This document shows, piece after piece, positions 35,347-43,593 of a stretch of DNA of 64,000 bases (positions within the stretch are counted from its first letter, which is position 1; every line of letters begins with the position of its first letter). Location: NCBI RefSeq assembly GCF_008710035.1, contig NZ_VYKI01000008.1, positions 36,681-100,680 of the forward strand, given 5' to 3'. Made by a program: the position numbers and the translations under genes. Below the pieces are notes generated by a model. That model made no database searches. It was given only the letters and a program-made list of their open reading frames with translations, and was not told the DNA's origin. Source of the DNA: Stenotrophomonas cyclobalanopsidis. GTDB lineage: Bacteria > Pseudomonadota > Gammaproteobacteria > Xanthomonadales > Xanthomonadaceae.

Positions 35347-35928
35347 ATGTCATCTGCATTGAACGTGGTTGCACTGATTGGCTCGCCGACGAGTTCGGCG
35401 ACGTCGCGGACGCTGCTGCTGGTGCGGCACCTGCTGGACGCACTGCAGGAGCGCCTGCATGCCAGCGTGACTTTGGTGGAGCTGGCGTCGATCGCGCGCT
35501 CGCTTGGGCAGTCGCTGACGCGTGGAGAGGTTGAGCCGTTCGTTGAACAGGCGCTGGCCACGGTGGAATCGGCGGATCTGCTGGTCGTGGCCACGCCGGT
35601 GTATCGCGGTTCCTACCCGGGGCTGTTCAAGCACCTGGTGGATTTCATCGGGCTGGAGGCGCTGGTGGATACGCCGGTGCTGCTGGCCGCCACCGGTGGC
35701 AGCGAACGCCATGCATTGGTGATCGACCACCAGCTGCGACCGTTGTTCAGCTTCCTGCAGGCGCACACGCTGCCGATAGGGGTGTATGCCACGCCGGCGG
35801 ATTTCGATGGCGCGCAGATCAACAGCGCGGCGCTGCAGGCGCGTATCGCGCTGGCGGCCGAACGTGCCGCTGGGCACCTGACGGTGCAGGCGCTCGCTGC
35901 GCCGGCGCCGTTGCGGCGCATCGCGTGA
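35347..35928 (+). CDS. msuE: NADPH-dependent FMN reductase (MsuE/SsuE type)
   Basis: A 193-residue flavodoxin-like protein from ATG 35347. The FMN phosphate site GSPTSSATSRTLLLV follows the first strand, with ATPVYRGSYPGLFKHLVDFI and LLAATGGSERHALVIDHQL as in MsuE/SsuE. It would supply reduced FMN to the two luciferase-like monooxygenases downstream. It is the first enzyme gene of the 35.3-43.4 kb operon. SsuE and MsuE are hard to separate by eye. Confidence 0.88.
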   Translation: MSSALNVVALIGSPTSSATSRTLLLVRHLLDALQERLHASVTLVELASIARSLGQSLTRGEVEPFVEQALATVESADLLVVATPVYRGSYPGLFKHLVDFIGLEALVDTPVLLAATGGSERHALVIDHQLRPLFSFLQAHTLPIGVYATPADFDGAQINSAALQARIALAAERAAGHLTVQALAAPAPLRRIA

Positions 35929-36096
35929 GTAGCGAATGCGCGGCATAACCGGCGGCGCTTTGCTTATGGCCAAGGCGCATCTGCGTGGCCGGATCTGACC
36001 GCCGATTGTCGCGCGATGGCGCTGATGCAGCGCCGCCCTTCTCTAGCATCAAAGACGAAGCGGCACTGCGGTGCCGGACCTGATGAGGACGACCCC

Positions 36097-36459
36097 GTGG
36101 CTGAAGACGCAACCCCCAAACCCATCCTGTTCCTGCTGGACCGCGAGTTCGAGGACGGTCAGCTGCCCGGTCAGCGCTTCTTCTGCCGCCACAGTCTGTT
36201 GCTGGAAGGCGCACTGTCGAGCATCGACGGTCTGGATACACATCTGGACGTGCGCCGGATCGGCTTTGCCCGGCCGCGCCGCGAGGTGATTGCCGAGATC
36301 GGCGAGCAGGACCAGTCGCTGCCCAAGCTGGTGCTGCCGCAGGGCGTGCACAGCGAACACGCCAACGGTGCCCACCACGAGCGCCTGTACGTGTCTGGTG
36401 CCGAACCCATCCTGGCTGCCCTGAACGGGTTGCTCGGCATTCCCGTGGCCCACCCCTGA
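36097..36459 (+). CDS. DUF3088 protein, possible glutaredoxin-like partner
   Basis: A 120-residue protein. GTG 36097 follows GAGG with 8-base spacing. The start KPILFLLDREFEDGQLPGQ, then FFCRHSLLLEGALSS, then RPRREVIAEIGEQDQSLPKL fits the DUF3088 family. The single Cys sits where a thioredoxin-fold CxxC would lie, but the second Cys is replaced (CRHS). In the B. subtilis ytm operon a glutaredoxin-like protein (CmoI) occupies the equivalent place, so I suspect a thiol or persulfide handling role. That is inference. Confidence 0.75.
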   Translation: MAEDATPKPILFLLDREFEDGQLPGQRFFCRHSLLLEGALSSIDGLDTHLDVRRIGFARPRREVIAEIGEQDQSLPKLVLPQGVHSEHANGAHHERLYVSGAEPILAALNGLLGIPVAHP

Positions 36460-36473
36460 GCGAGGACGCGCGC

Positions 36474-37451
36474 ATGAGCTATCTGATCAGCGTATTGGAC
36501 AAGAGCCCGGTGGCCGATGGCGGCACGCCCGAGCAGGCGCTGCGCTATAGCCTGCAGCTGGCGCAGCGTGCCGAACAGCTGGGCTACCACCGTTACTGGT
36601 TCGCCGAACACCATGCCGCGCCAACCCTGGCCAGCCCGGCGCCGGAAGTGCTGGCGGCGTGGGTGCTGGCGCAGACCCGGCGCATCCGCATCGGCAGCGG
36701 TGGGGTGATGCTGCGCCATTACGCTCCCTACAAAGTGGCCGAGAACTTCAATCTGCTGGCGGCGCTGGCGCCGGGCCGCGTGGATCTGGGCGTGGGAAAG
36801 GCCCCCGGTGGCCTGCCGGCCTCGACCGCAGCGCTGGCCGCGGGCCGACCGGCCTTCGCCGATTTCACCCAGCAGCTGCGTGATCTGGAAGGTTATCTGT
36901 CCGGCACACAGGAAGACGCGCAGGCGCGGCCCGTGCCGCAGAGCGCACCCGAGCGCTTCCTGCTGGGCGCCAGCCCCCAGAGCGCGCGACAGGCGGCCGA
37001 GCTCGGTTGGCGCTTCGTCTATGCCGCGCACTTCGATGGCGATCCAGCCCATATCGAGGCGGCCTTCGAGGCCTATCGCGCGGTGTCTGCACATCCGCCG
37101 CTGCTGGCCACCGTCGCCTTCGCTGCCCCCACGAGCGAAGCCGCCGCACGCCACATCGGGGCACTGCGCGTCTACAAGTTGCATCTGGGGCCGGGGCAGA
37201 CAGTGAACCTGCCCAGCCCGGAAGCCGCCGCAGAGTACGCGCGGCAGGTCAAGGTGAGCCACTTCCGCATCGAGGAAACCCGTCCCAGCGTGCTGTCCGG
37301 CGATGCCGCGCACGTTCGGGGCGAGCTGGACGCACTGCACCGGCGCTTCGGCGTGGGTGAATTCATCCTGGACGCCCCCGTGGCCGACCTGGATGCCCGC
37401 CTGACATCCCTTGAACTGCTGTCGCCCGCGCCGCGCGCGGCGGTGGCCTGA
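36474..37451 (+). CDS. Luciferase-like flavin monooxygenase (MsnO8/YtmO type)
   Basis: A 325-residue bacterial-luciferase-fold protein. MSYLISVLDKSPVADGG, YHRYWFAEHHAAPTLASPAP, RIRIGSGGVMLRHYAPYKVAE and GRVDLGVGKAPG are the signatures of the MsnO8-type LLM class, to which YtmO/CmoO also belongs. It uses reduced FMN and O2. It follows the DUF3088 gene by 14 bases and precedes a second LLM oxidase by 18. Confidence 0.92.
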   Translation: MSYLISVLDKSPVADGGTPEQALRYSLQLAQRAEQLGYHRYWFAEHHAAPTLASPAPEVLAAWVLAQTRRIRIGSGGVMLRHYAPYKVAENFNLLAALAPGRVDLGVGKAPGGLPASTAALAAGRPAFADFTQQLRDLEGYLSGTQEDAQARPVPQSAPERFLLGASPQSARQAAELGWRFVYAAHFDGDPAHIEAAFEAYRAVSAHPPLLATVAFAAPTSEAAARHIGALRVYKLHLGPGQTVNLPSPEAAAEYARQVKVSHFRIEETRPSVLSGDAAHVRGELDALHRRFGVGEFILDAPVADLDARLTSLELLSPAPRAAVA

Positions 37452-37469
37452 CCTGCAGGAGCGACCCCC

Positions 37470-38813
37470 ATGAGCACCACTCCGCGCCACATTCCGTTCG
37501 GCATCATGCTGCAGGGCCCCGGCAGCCACATGCATGCCTGGAAGCACCCTTCCAACCCGACAGACGCCAGCGTCAACCTGCAGTTCTACATCGACATCGC
37601 GCGCACCGCCGAGGACAACGGCATCGCCTTCGGCTTCGTGGCCGATGGCCTGTACATCAACGAGAAGTCGATCCCACACTTCCTCAACCGCTTCGAGCCG
37701 ATTTCGCTGCTGTCCGCGCTGGCAACCGTGACGAAGAAGATCGGCCTGGCCGGTACGCTGTCGACCTCCTACAGCGATCCGTTCACCGTCGCCCGCCAGT
37801 TCGCCTCGCTGGATCTGCTCAGCGGCGGCCGCGCCGGCTGGAACGTGGTGACCTCGCCATTGGAAGGCTCGGGTCGCAACTACGGCCGCCCGCATCCGGA
37901 GCACGCGCTGCGCTACCAGATTGCCGATGAGTACCTGGACGTGGTGCAGGGCCTGTGGGACTCGTGGGATGACGATGCGTTCGTGCGTGAGCGCGACAGC
38001 GGCACCTTCTTCGCGCCGGAAAAGTTCCGCCGCCTGGACCACAAGGGGAAGTTCTTCCAGGTCGAAGGCCCGTTGAACATCCAGCGCTCGCCGCAGGGGC
38101 AGCCGGTGATCTTCCAGGCTGGTTCGTCCGATGATGGTATCGCGCTGGCGGGCAAGTACGCCGATGCGGTGTTCACCCACTCGCCTTCGCTGGAGGAAAC
38201 GCGTGCCTTCACCCAGAAGGTGAAGAACTCGGCCATTGCCCACGGCCGCAGCGGCAACGATGTGAAGATCTTCCCCGGCATCGGCCCCATCGTCGGCCAC
38301 ACGGAGGCCGAAGCCGAGGCCAAGTACCAGGCCATTGCCGCACTGGCCAGCCTGGATGATGCGCTGGCTTACCTGGGGCGATTCTTCGATCACCATGATT
38401 TCAGCCAGTACGACCCGGATGCGCCGTTCCCCGAGCTGGGTGACATTGGCAGCAACTCGTTCCGCTCCACCACCGACCGCATCAAGCAGGACGCCCGCGA
38501 GCAGGGCCTGACCCTGCGCCAGGTGGCGCTGCAGGCGGTGAGCCCGCGCCCGAACTTCATCGGCACGCCGCAGCACGTGGCCGACGAACTGATCCGCTGG
38601 TTCGATGCCGGTGCCAGCGACGGCTTCATCCTCGGCTTTGCCGCGCAGCGCGAAGGCCTGGATGATTTCGTGAAGCTGGTGCTGCCGATCCTGCAGGCGC
38701 GTGGCTACCACCGGCGCGAGCTGCAGGGGCAGACCCTGCGCGACCATCTGGGCCTGCCGCGCAAGGCCAGCCGCCATGCAACCGACGCCGAACCGGCGCG
38801 GAAGGCGGGGTAA
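37470..38813 (+). CDS. Luciferase-like monooxygenase (NtaA/SnaA/DszA family)
   Basis: A 447-residue two-component flavin monooxygenase. IPFGIMLQGPGSHMHAW, GLAGTLSTSYSDPFTVARQFASLD, SGGRAGWNVVTSP and HFD-region variants match NtaA/SoxA/DszA and B. subtilis YtnJ/CmoJ. Family members attack C-S or C-N bonds using reduced FMN from a partner reductase. The length is usual. In this operon I infer the oxidative dealkylation step on an N-acetylated S-substituted cysteine. Confidence 0.92.
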   Translation: MSTTPRHIPFGIMLQGPGSHMHAWKHPSNPTDASVNLQFYIDIARTAEDNGIAFGFVADGLYINEKSIPHFLNRFEPISLLSALATVTKKIGLAGTLSTSYSDPFTVARQFASLDLLSGGRAGWNVVTSPLEGSGRNYGRPHPEHALRYQIADEYLDVVQGLWDSWDDDAFVRERDSGTFFAPEKFRRLDHKGKFFQVEGPLNIQRSPQGQPVIFQAGSSDDGIALAGKYADAVFTHSPSLEETRAFTQKVKNSAIAHGRSGNDVKIFPGIGPIVGHTEAEAEAKYQAIAALASLDDALAYLGRFFDHHDFSQYDPDAPFPELGDIGSNSFRSTTDRIKQDAREQGLTLRQVALQAVSPRPNFIGTPQHVADELIRWFDAGASDGFILGFAAQREGLDDFVKLVLPILQARGYHRRELQGQTLRDHLGLPRKASRHATDAEPARKAG

Positions 38814-38817
38814 GACG

Positions 38818-40131
38818 ATGACGATCCTGCACCGGGCTTTATTGGATGCAACGCGCGCCGGGCATGGCCCGGCGCTACCGGATCGTGGCGGCGACGGGCA
38901 TGGGCGCGCTCTGGAGCGCACGGACCCGGTAGCGCCGGGCCATGCCCGGCGGAACCCGACGGCAACAGGCGTGCTGCCGCAGATTGCAGCACGCGCCGAA
39001 GAGGCCATCGCGCTGCGCCATGACCTGCACCGCCACCCCGAGCTGGCGTTCAAGGAACATCGCACCAGCGCCCGCGTGGCCGAGCTGCTGCAGCAATGGG
39101 GCTACGCGGTGACCACCGGCATTGGTGGCACCGGTGTGGTGGGCACGCTGCAGCGCGGGCAGGGCAATCGTCGGCTGGGCCTGCGCGCGGACATCGACGC
39201 ACTGCCGATCCAGGAGGATTCCGGCCTTGCATATGCCAGCCAGAACGAAGGCCTGATGCACGCTTGCGGCCACGATGGCCACACCGCAATCCTGCTGTCG
39301 GCGGCGCACTACCTGGCCCATCATGGGCGCATCGACGGCACCCTGCAGCTGGTGTTCCAGCCGGCCGAAGAGACCGGTTCGGGAGCCCTGAAGATGATCG
39401 AGGACGGCCTGCTCGAGCGCTTCCCGGTGGATGCCATCTACGGCCTGCACAACTGGCCGGGCGTGCCGGTGGGGCACTTCGGTTTCGTCGATGGTCCAGC
39501 GATGGCGTCGGTGGACTGGGCGCGGCTGAAGGTGCTCGGCAAGGGCGGCCACGGCGCCGAGCCGCAGGGCAGTGTCGATCCGATCCTGGCTGCCGCGCAC
39601 ATCATCACTGCGCTGCAGAGCGTGGTGTCGCGCAATGTGGACCCGCGGCAGATGGGTGTGGTCACCGTGGGGTCGATCCACGGTGGGCAGGCGGCCAACG
39701 TGATTCCCGACGTGGTGGAGCTGAAGCTGACCGTGCGCGCCTACCTGCCGGAAGTGCGCGACACCCTGCGCCGTCGGGTAACCGGCATTGCCGAGCAGAC
39801 CGCCGCTGCCTTCGGCGCGCGTGCCGAGATCGAATTCCCGCGCGGCTTCCCCAGCGTGATCAATCATCCGCAGGAGACCGCCTACATCCGCGAGGTCGCA
39901 CGGCAGGGCTTTGGTGAGGCGCAGGTGGTCCCGGCGTTCGCGCCGCGTACGGCCAGCGAGGACTTCGCGTTCCTGCTGCAGGCGCGCCCCGGCAGCTTCG
40001 TCTTCGTCGGCAACGGCGACAGCGCGCCGCTGCACAGCCCGCGCTACGTGTTCAACGACGCAGCCATCGCCCCGGCAGCCAGCCTGTGGGCGCGCCTGGC
40101 CGAGCACTACCTGGTGGAGGACGCGGCATGA
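38818..40131 (+). CDS. M20-family amidohydrolase with SMAG-derived N-terminal insert
   Basis: A 437-residue metallo-amidohydrolase (YtnL/SndA, YxeP, HipO group), expected to remove an N-acyl group. Zinc-site motifs: ACGHDGHTA, QPAEETGSG, and the late SEDFAFLLQ. The body starts at about residue 52 (VLPQIAARAEEAIALRHDLHRHPEL). Between MTILHRALLDAT and it lie about 35 residues coded by two inverted SMAG palindromes, read in frame (RAGHGPALP, VAPGHARR). ATG 38818 is four bases after the previous stop. It overlaps the next gene by ATGA. Confidence 0.9.
   Translation: MTILHRALLDATRAGHGPALPDRGGDGHGRALERTDPVAPGHARRNPTATGVLPQIAARAEEAIALRHDLHRHPELAFKEHRTSARVAELLQQWGYAVTTGIGGTGVVGTLQRGQGNRRLGLRADIDALPIQEDSGLAYASQNEGLMHACGHDGHTAILLSAAHYLAHHGRIDGTLQLVFQPAEETGSGALKMIEDGLLERFPVDAIYGLHNWPGVPVGHFGFVDGPAMASVDWARLKVLGKGGHGAEPQGSVDPILAAAHIITALQSVVSRNVDPRQMGVVTVGSIHGGQAANVIPDVVELKLTVRAYLPEVRDTLRRRVTGIAEQTAAAFGARAEIEFPRGFPSVINHPQETAYIREVARQGFGEAQVVPAFAPRTASEDFAFLLQARPGSFVFVGNGDSAPLHSPRYVFNDAAIAPAASLWARLAEHYLVEDAA
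38856..38951. repeat. SMAG pair inside a coding region
   Basis: The inverted elements cgccgggc-atg-gcccggcgctac (38856-38878) and gtagcgccgggccatgcccggcg (38929-38951) lie wholly inside the amidohydrolase reading frame and contain no in-frame stop. Confidence 0.88.
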
Positions 40132-40688
40132 GCGTGCAGTTTGACAACGAGCGTTTCCTCTACACCTCGGTGGATGACCCGCTGGCGCGACCGCTGTTCG
40201 ATGGCCTGGAGCAGGAGTACGACAGCCGCTACGCCGATGTGCGCGGACGCGTCGGTGGCAGCGCACGCGAGGAGCTGCAGCGCTACCCGGCGCAGGCGTT
40301 TGCCGCACCGGTGGGGGCTTTCGTGTTGCTGCTGCGCGATGGCGGGGCGATCTCCGGCGGCGCGTTCATGCCGCACCGCGATGCGCACACCGCCGAGTTC
40401 AAGCGGATCTGGACGCTGCCCGGCCTTCGCCGCCAGGGCATCGCCCGCCGCGTGCTGCAGGAACTGGAAGACCAGGCCGCACGGCAGGGCTATCGCCGCG
40501 TGTTCCTGACCACCGGCTTCCGCCAGCCCGAGGCGGTGGGCCTGTACCTCAGCCATGGCTACACGGCGCTGTTCGACCTGCACGCCGACCCGGAGACGAT
40601 TGCGCACCTGCCGTTTGAGAAACACCTGCACGCGTCGGCGCCGTTGCCGGCGGCCAGTGCTGCACTGCTGCACGGAGCCCATGCATGA
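40128..40688 (+). CDS. GNAT-family N-acetyltransferase
   Basis: A 186-residue GNAT. The acetyl-CoA pyrophosphate motif LRRQGIARRVLQELE and the later FRQPEAVGLYLSHGY are clear. It starts with ATGA overlapping the stop of the M20 gene and ends with ATGA overlapping the ABC gene, so translation is coupled. In the B. subtilis ytm and yxe operons the GNAT member (SnaA, YxeL) acetylates the amino group of S-substituted cysteines, which the M20 enzyme later reverses. Confidence 0.92.
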   Translation: MSVQFDNERFLYTSVDDPLARPLFDGLEQEYDSRYADVRGRVGGSAREELQRYPAQAFAAPVGAFVLLLRDGGAISGGAFMPHRDAHTAEFKRIWTLPGLRRQGIARRVLQELEDQAARQGYRRVFLTTGFRQPEAVGLYLSHGYTALFDLHADPETIAHLPFEKHLHASAPLPAASAALLHGAHA

Positions 40689-42436
40689 GCACGCCTTCCA
40701 CCGCGCTGGAGGGCATCGCCGCCCTCCCAGCAACCGCGTCCACACCGGCCTTGAGGATCGTACCGGTGCGGCACCCGCTGCAGACCGTCGGCACGGTGCT
40801 GGCGCTGGCCCTGATCCTGATCGGGCTGCAATCGGTTCTGGGCAACCCGCGATGGGGCTGGGGCACGTTCGCCGAGTGGTTCTTCGCGCGCCCGGTGCTG
40901 GAAGGACTGGGCCGTACCCTTCTGCTGACCGCGCTGGGCACCGGCCTGGGCTTCGCGCTGGGTACGCTGCTGGCCCTGGCGCGCGTCTCCGGTTCGCCGC
41001 TGCTGTCGGCGGTGTCGTGGGGCTACGTGTGGCTGTTCCGCTCGATTCCGTTGCTGGTGCTGTTGCTGCTGCTGAACAACCTTGGCTATCTCTACAGCAC
41101 CATCGAACTGGGCGTGCCGTTCACCGGCATCAGCCTGTTCTCGTACCCGACCACGCAGCTGATCGGTGTGTTCACTGCGGCGGTACTGGGCCTGACCTTG
41201 AACCAGGCGGCGTTCTCGGCCGAGGTCATCCGCGGCGGCATTCTGTCGGTGGACCACGGGCAGTACGAAGCAGCCGCGGCGCTGGGCCTGCCGCGCGGTC
41301 GCCAGGTACGCCGGATCATCCTGCCGCAGGCAATGCGTTCGATCCTGCCGGCCGCCTTCAACGATGTGATCGGGCTGGCCAAGAGTACCTCGGTGGTCTA
41401 TGTGCTGGCACTGCCCGAGCTGTTCTACACCGTGCAGGTGATCTACCGCCGCAACCTGGAAGTGGTGCCGCTGCTGATGGTGGCCACGGTCTGGTACCTG
41501 GTCATCCTCACCGTGCTGTCGCTGCTGCAGCGGCGGGTGGAGCAGCGTTTCGCACGGGGCCAGATGCAGCGCGAACGCAGCATCTCGCGTGTGTCTTCAC
41601 CGGTCAGGCCCGTGGTGCGGAGCGAGGCGCGCGTGGCCAGCCGCCCGCGTGTCGCGGCCCAGGTCGAGCCCGGGCAGGGTGCTGCAGTCGGACTGCATGG
41701 TGTCGGAAAGGTGTTTGGCGAGCAGACCGTGCTGGAGGATGTGAACCTGGAACTGCGCGCCGGCAGCGTGACCGTGCTGATCGGTCCTTCGGGCGCAGGC
41801 AAGTCGACCCTGCTGCGGTTGATCAACCATCTGGAGCGCGCCGACAGCGGCTATGTGAACGTGGGCGGACAGCTGATCGGCTACCGCCGCGACGGTGACA
41901 CGCTGCATGAGCTGCCCGAGCGCGAGATCCGCCGCCGTCGTGCCGAGGTCGGCATGGTGTTCCAGGGCTTCAACCTCTTCCCGCACCTGACCGCGCTGGA
42001 GAACATCATCGAGGCGCCGATCGCGGTGCGTGGCCTGCCGCGTGTGCAGGCCGAGCAGCAGGCGCGCGACCTGCTGCAGCGTGTCGGCCTGGCCGACAAG
42101 GCCGATGCCTTCCCGCGGCAGCTCTCCGGTGGCCAGCAGCAGCGCATCGCCATTGCCCGTGCACTGGCGCTGCAGCCGAAGGTGCTGCTGTTTGACGAGC
42201 CGACCTCGGCGCTGGACCCGGAACTGGTGGCCGAAGTACTGAGCGTGATCGAGGAGCTGGCCAGCTCCGGCACGACCCTGGTGATCGTCACCCACGAACT
42301 GAGCTTCGCCCGCCGCGTGGCCGACACCGTGGTGATGATGGACCAGGGGCGGGTGATCGAGCAGGGCAGCCCCGAGGCGCTGTTCGAGCGGCCGCGGCAG
42401 CAACGTACAGCTGATTTCCTGGCCAAGACTCTGTAA
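40685..42436 (+). CDS. Fused amino-acid ABC transporter permease-ATPase
   Basis: A 583-residue fusion. Residues 1-~295 form a HisM/GlnP-type permease (PVLEGLGRTLLLTALGTGLG, WLFRSIPLLVLLLLL, EVIRGGILSVDHGQYEAAAALG as the EAA loop). After a basic linker, residues ~335-583 form an ATPase: Walker A GPSGAGKS, signature LSGGQQQR, Walker B VLLFDEPTSALD. Permease and ATPase are normally separate genes (TcyL/M and TcyN in B. subtilis). The fusion would work with the binding protein that follows 13 bases later. Confidence 0.94.
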   Translation: MSTPSTALEGIAALPATASTPALRIVPVRHPLQTVGTVLALALILIGLQSVLGNPRWGWGTFAEWFFARPVLEGLGRTLLLTALGTGLGFALGTLLALARVSGSPLLSAVSWGYVWLFRSIPLLVLLLLLNNLGYLYSTIELGVPFTGISLFSYPTTQLIGVFTAAVLGLTLNQAAFSAEVIRGGILSVDHGQYEAAAALGLPRGRQVRRIILPQAMRSILPAAFNDVIGLAKSTSVVYVLALPELFYTVQVIYRRNLEVVPLLMVATVWYLVILTVLSLLQRRVEQRFARGQMQRERSISRVSSPVRPVVRSEARVASRPRVAAQVEPGQGAAVGLHGVGKVFGEQTVLEDVNLELRAGSVTVLIGPSGAGKSTLLRLINHLERADSGYVNVGGQLIGYRRDGDTLHELPEREIRRRRAEVGMVFQGFNLFPHLTALENIIEAPIAVRGLPRVQAEQQARDLLQRVGLADKADAFPRQLSGGQQQRIAIARALALQPKVLLFDEPTSALDPELVAEVLSVIEELASSGTTLVIVTHELSFARRVADTVVMMDQGRVIEQGSPEALFERPRQQRTADFLAKTL

Positions 42437-42449
42437 CCCGAGGACTTCC

Positions 42450-43421
42450 ATGAGCCCTGCAGCATCGCGCCGTCCCTCGCGCAGCACTCTGTTGATCGGC
42501 GCCGCGCTGGTCATCGGCATCGCCGGCATCGTTTACTCGCGCGTGCGCGGGCCCGCAGATGCGCCTGCCGCCAGTGTGACCCTGGCCGGCGCCGATGCGC
42601 CTGCACTGACCGGCACGACTGACCCGAAAGCGCAGGCCCTGATTCCGGCGGGCTATCGTTTCGTGACCCCCGGTGTGCTGACCGTGGCAACCCATCCGGC
42701 GCAGCTGCCGCTGGCCGACTACGGTGCCGACAGCAAGCAGGTGGTGGGGGTCGAGCCGGACATCGCCAAGCTGATTGCCGATGGCCTGGGGCTGAAGCTG
42801 GTGCTGGTGCCGGTGGCATGGCCGGACTGGCCGCTGGGGCTGGAATCCGGCAAGTACGATGCGGTGCTGTCCAATGTGACGGTGACCGAGGAGCGCAAGA
42901 AGAAGTTCGACTTCTCCAGCTACCGGTTCGACCTGCTGGGCATCTACACCCGCACCGACGGGCCGATCCAGAAGATAGAGAAGCCCGCGGACGTGGCCGG
43001 GCTGAAGGTGGTGGTGGGCGCCAGTACCAACCAGGACCAGATCCTGCGGCACTGGGACCAGCAGAACATCGCCGCGGGCCTGAAGCCGGTAGAGTACCAG
43101 TACTTCGACGATGCCGTGGTGGGGCGGCTGGCGGTGATCACCGGTCGTGCCGATGTGTCGTTCGAGCCGAATGCCACGGGCGCCTATTCGGCGCGCGATG
43201 GCAAAGTGCGCCGGGTGGGCCTGTTCCCCGGCGGCTGGCCGGATGCCGCGGCGATCTCGGCGACCACGCGCAAGGGTAGCGGTCTGGCCGATGCCATCAC
43301 CGCAGCGTTGAACACGCAGATCCGCACCGGCACTTATGCGCAGGCGCTGGCGCGCTGGAACCTGGCCGAAGAGGCCGTCCCGGAGTCGCAGACCAATCCG
43401 CCGGGCTTGCCGGATCTGTGA
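42450..43421 (+). CDS. ABC transporter solute-binding protein (family 3)
   Basis: A 323-residue polar-amino-acid binding protein. An uncleaved or signal-type N-terminal helix (STLLIGAALVIGIAGIVYSR) lacks a lipobox Cys, so it may stay anchored in the inner membrane. The mature domain has GVLTVATHPAQLPLADYG, EPDIAKLIADGLGLKL, YDAVLSNVTVTEERKKKFDF and VGASTNQDQIL. It is the last gene of the operon, and a SMAG array follows. Confidence 0.92.
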   Translation: MSPAASRRPSRSTLLIGAALVIGIAGIVYSRVRGPADAPAASVTLAGADAPALTGTTDPKAQALIPAGYRFVTPGVLTVATHPAQLPLADYGADSKQVVGVEPDIAKLIADGLGLKLVLVPVAWPDWPLGLESGKYDAVLSNVTVTEERKKKFDFSSYRFDLLGIYTRTDGPIQKIEKPADVAGLKVVVGASTNQDQILRHWDQQNIAAGLKPVEYQYFDDAVVGRLAVITGRADVSFEPNATGAYSARDGKVRRVGLFPGGWPDAAAISATTRKGSGLADAITAALNTQIRTGTYAQALARWNLAEEAVPESQTNPPGLPDL

Positions 43422-43431
43422 CTACGCTTTG

Positions 43432-43593
43432 GTAGCCGTCGACCTTGGTCGACGAAACGCGCCAACCAAGGTTGGCCTCTACCAGAGCGAATGGAGCGCC
43501 AACCAAGGTTGGCCTCTACCAGAGCGAACGGAGCGCCAACCAAGGTTGGCCTCTACCAGAGCGAACGGAGCGCCAACCAAGGTTGGCCTCTAC
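43432..43593. repeat. SMAG plus 37-bp tandem SMAG array
   Basis: One gtagccgtcgaccttggtcgacg hairpin is followed by four units at a 37-bp period (starts 43459, 43496, 43533, 43570). Each contains the ccaaccaaggttgg palindrome and CTAC. Copies differ at single bases. The last CTA is the minus-strand stop codon of the LysR gene. Confidence 0.93.
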
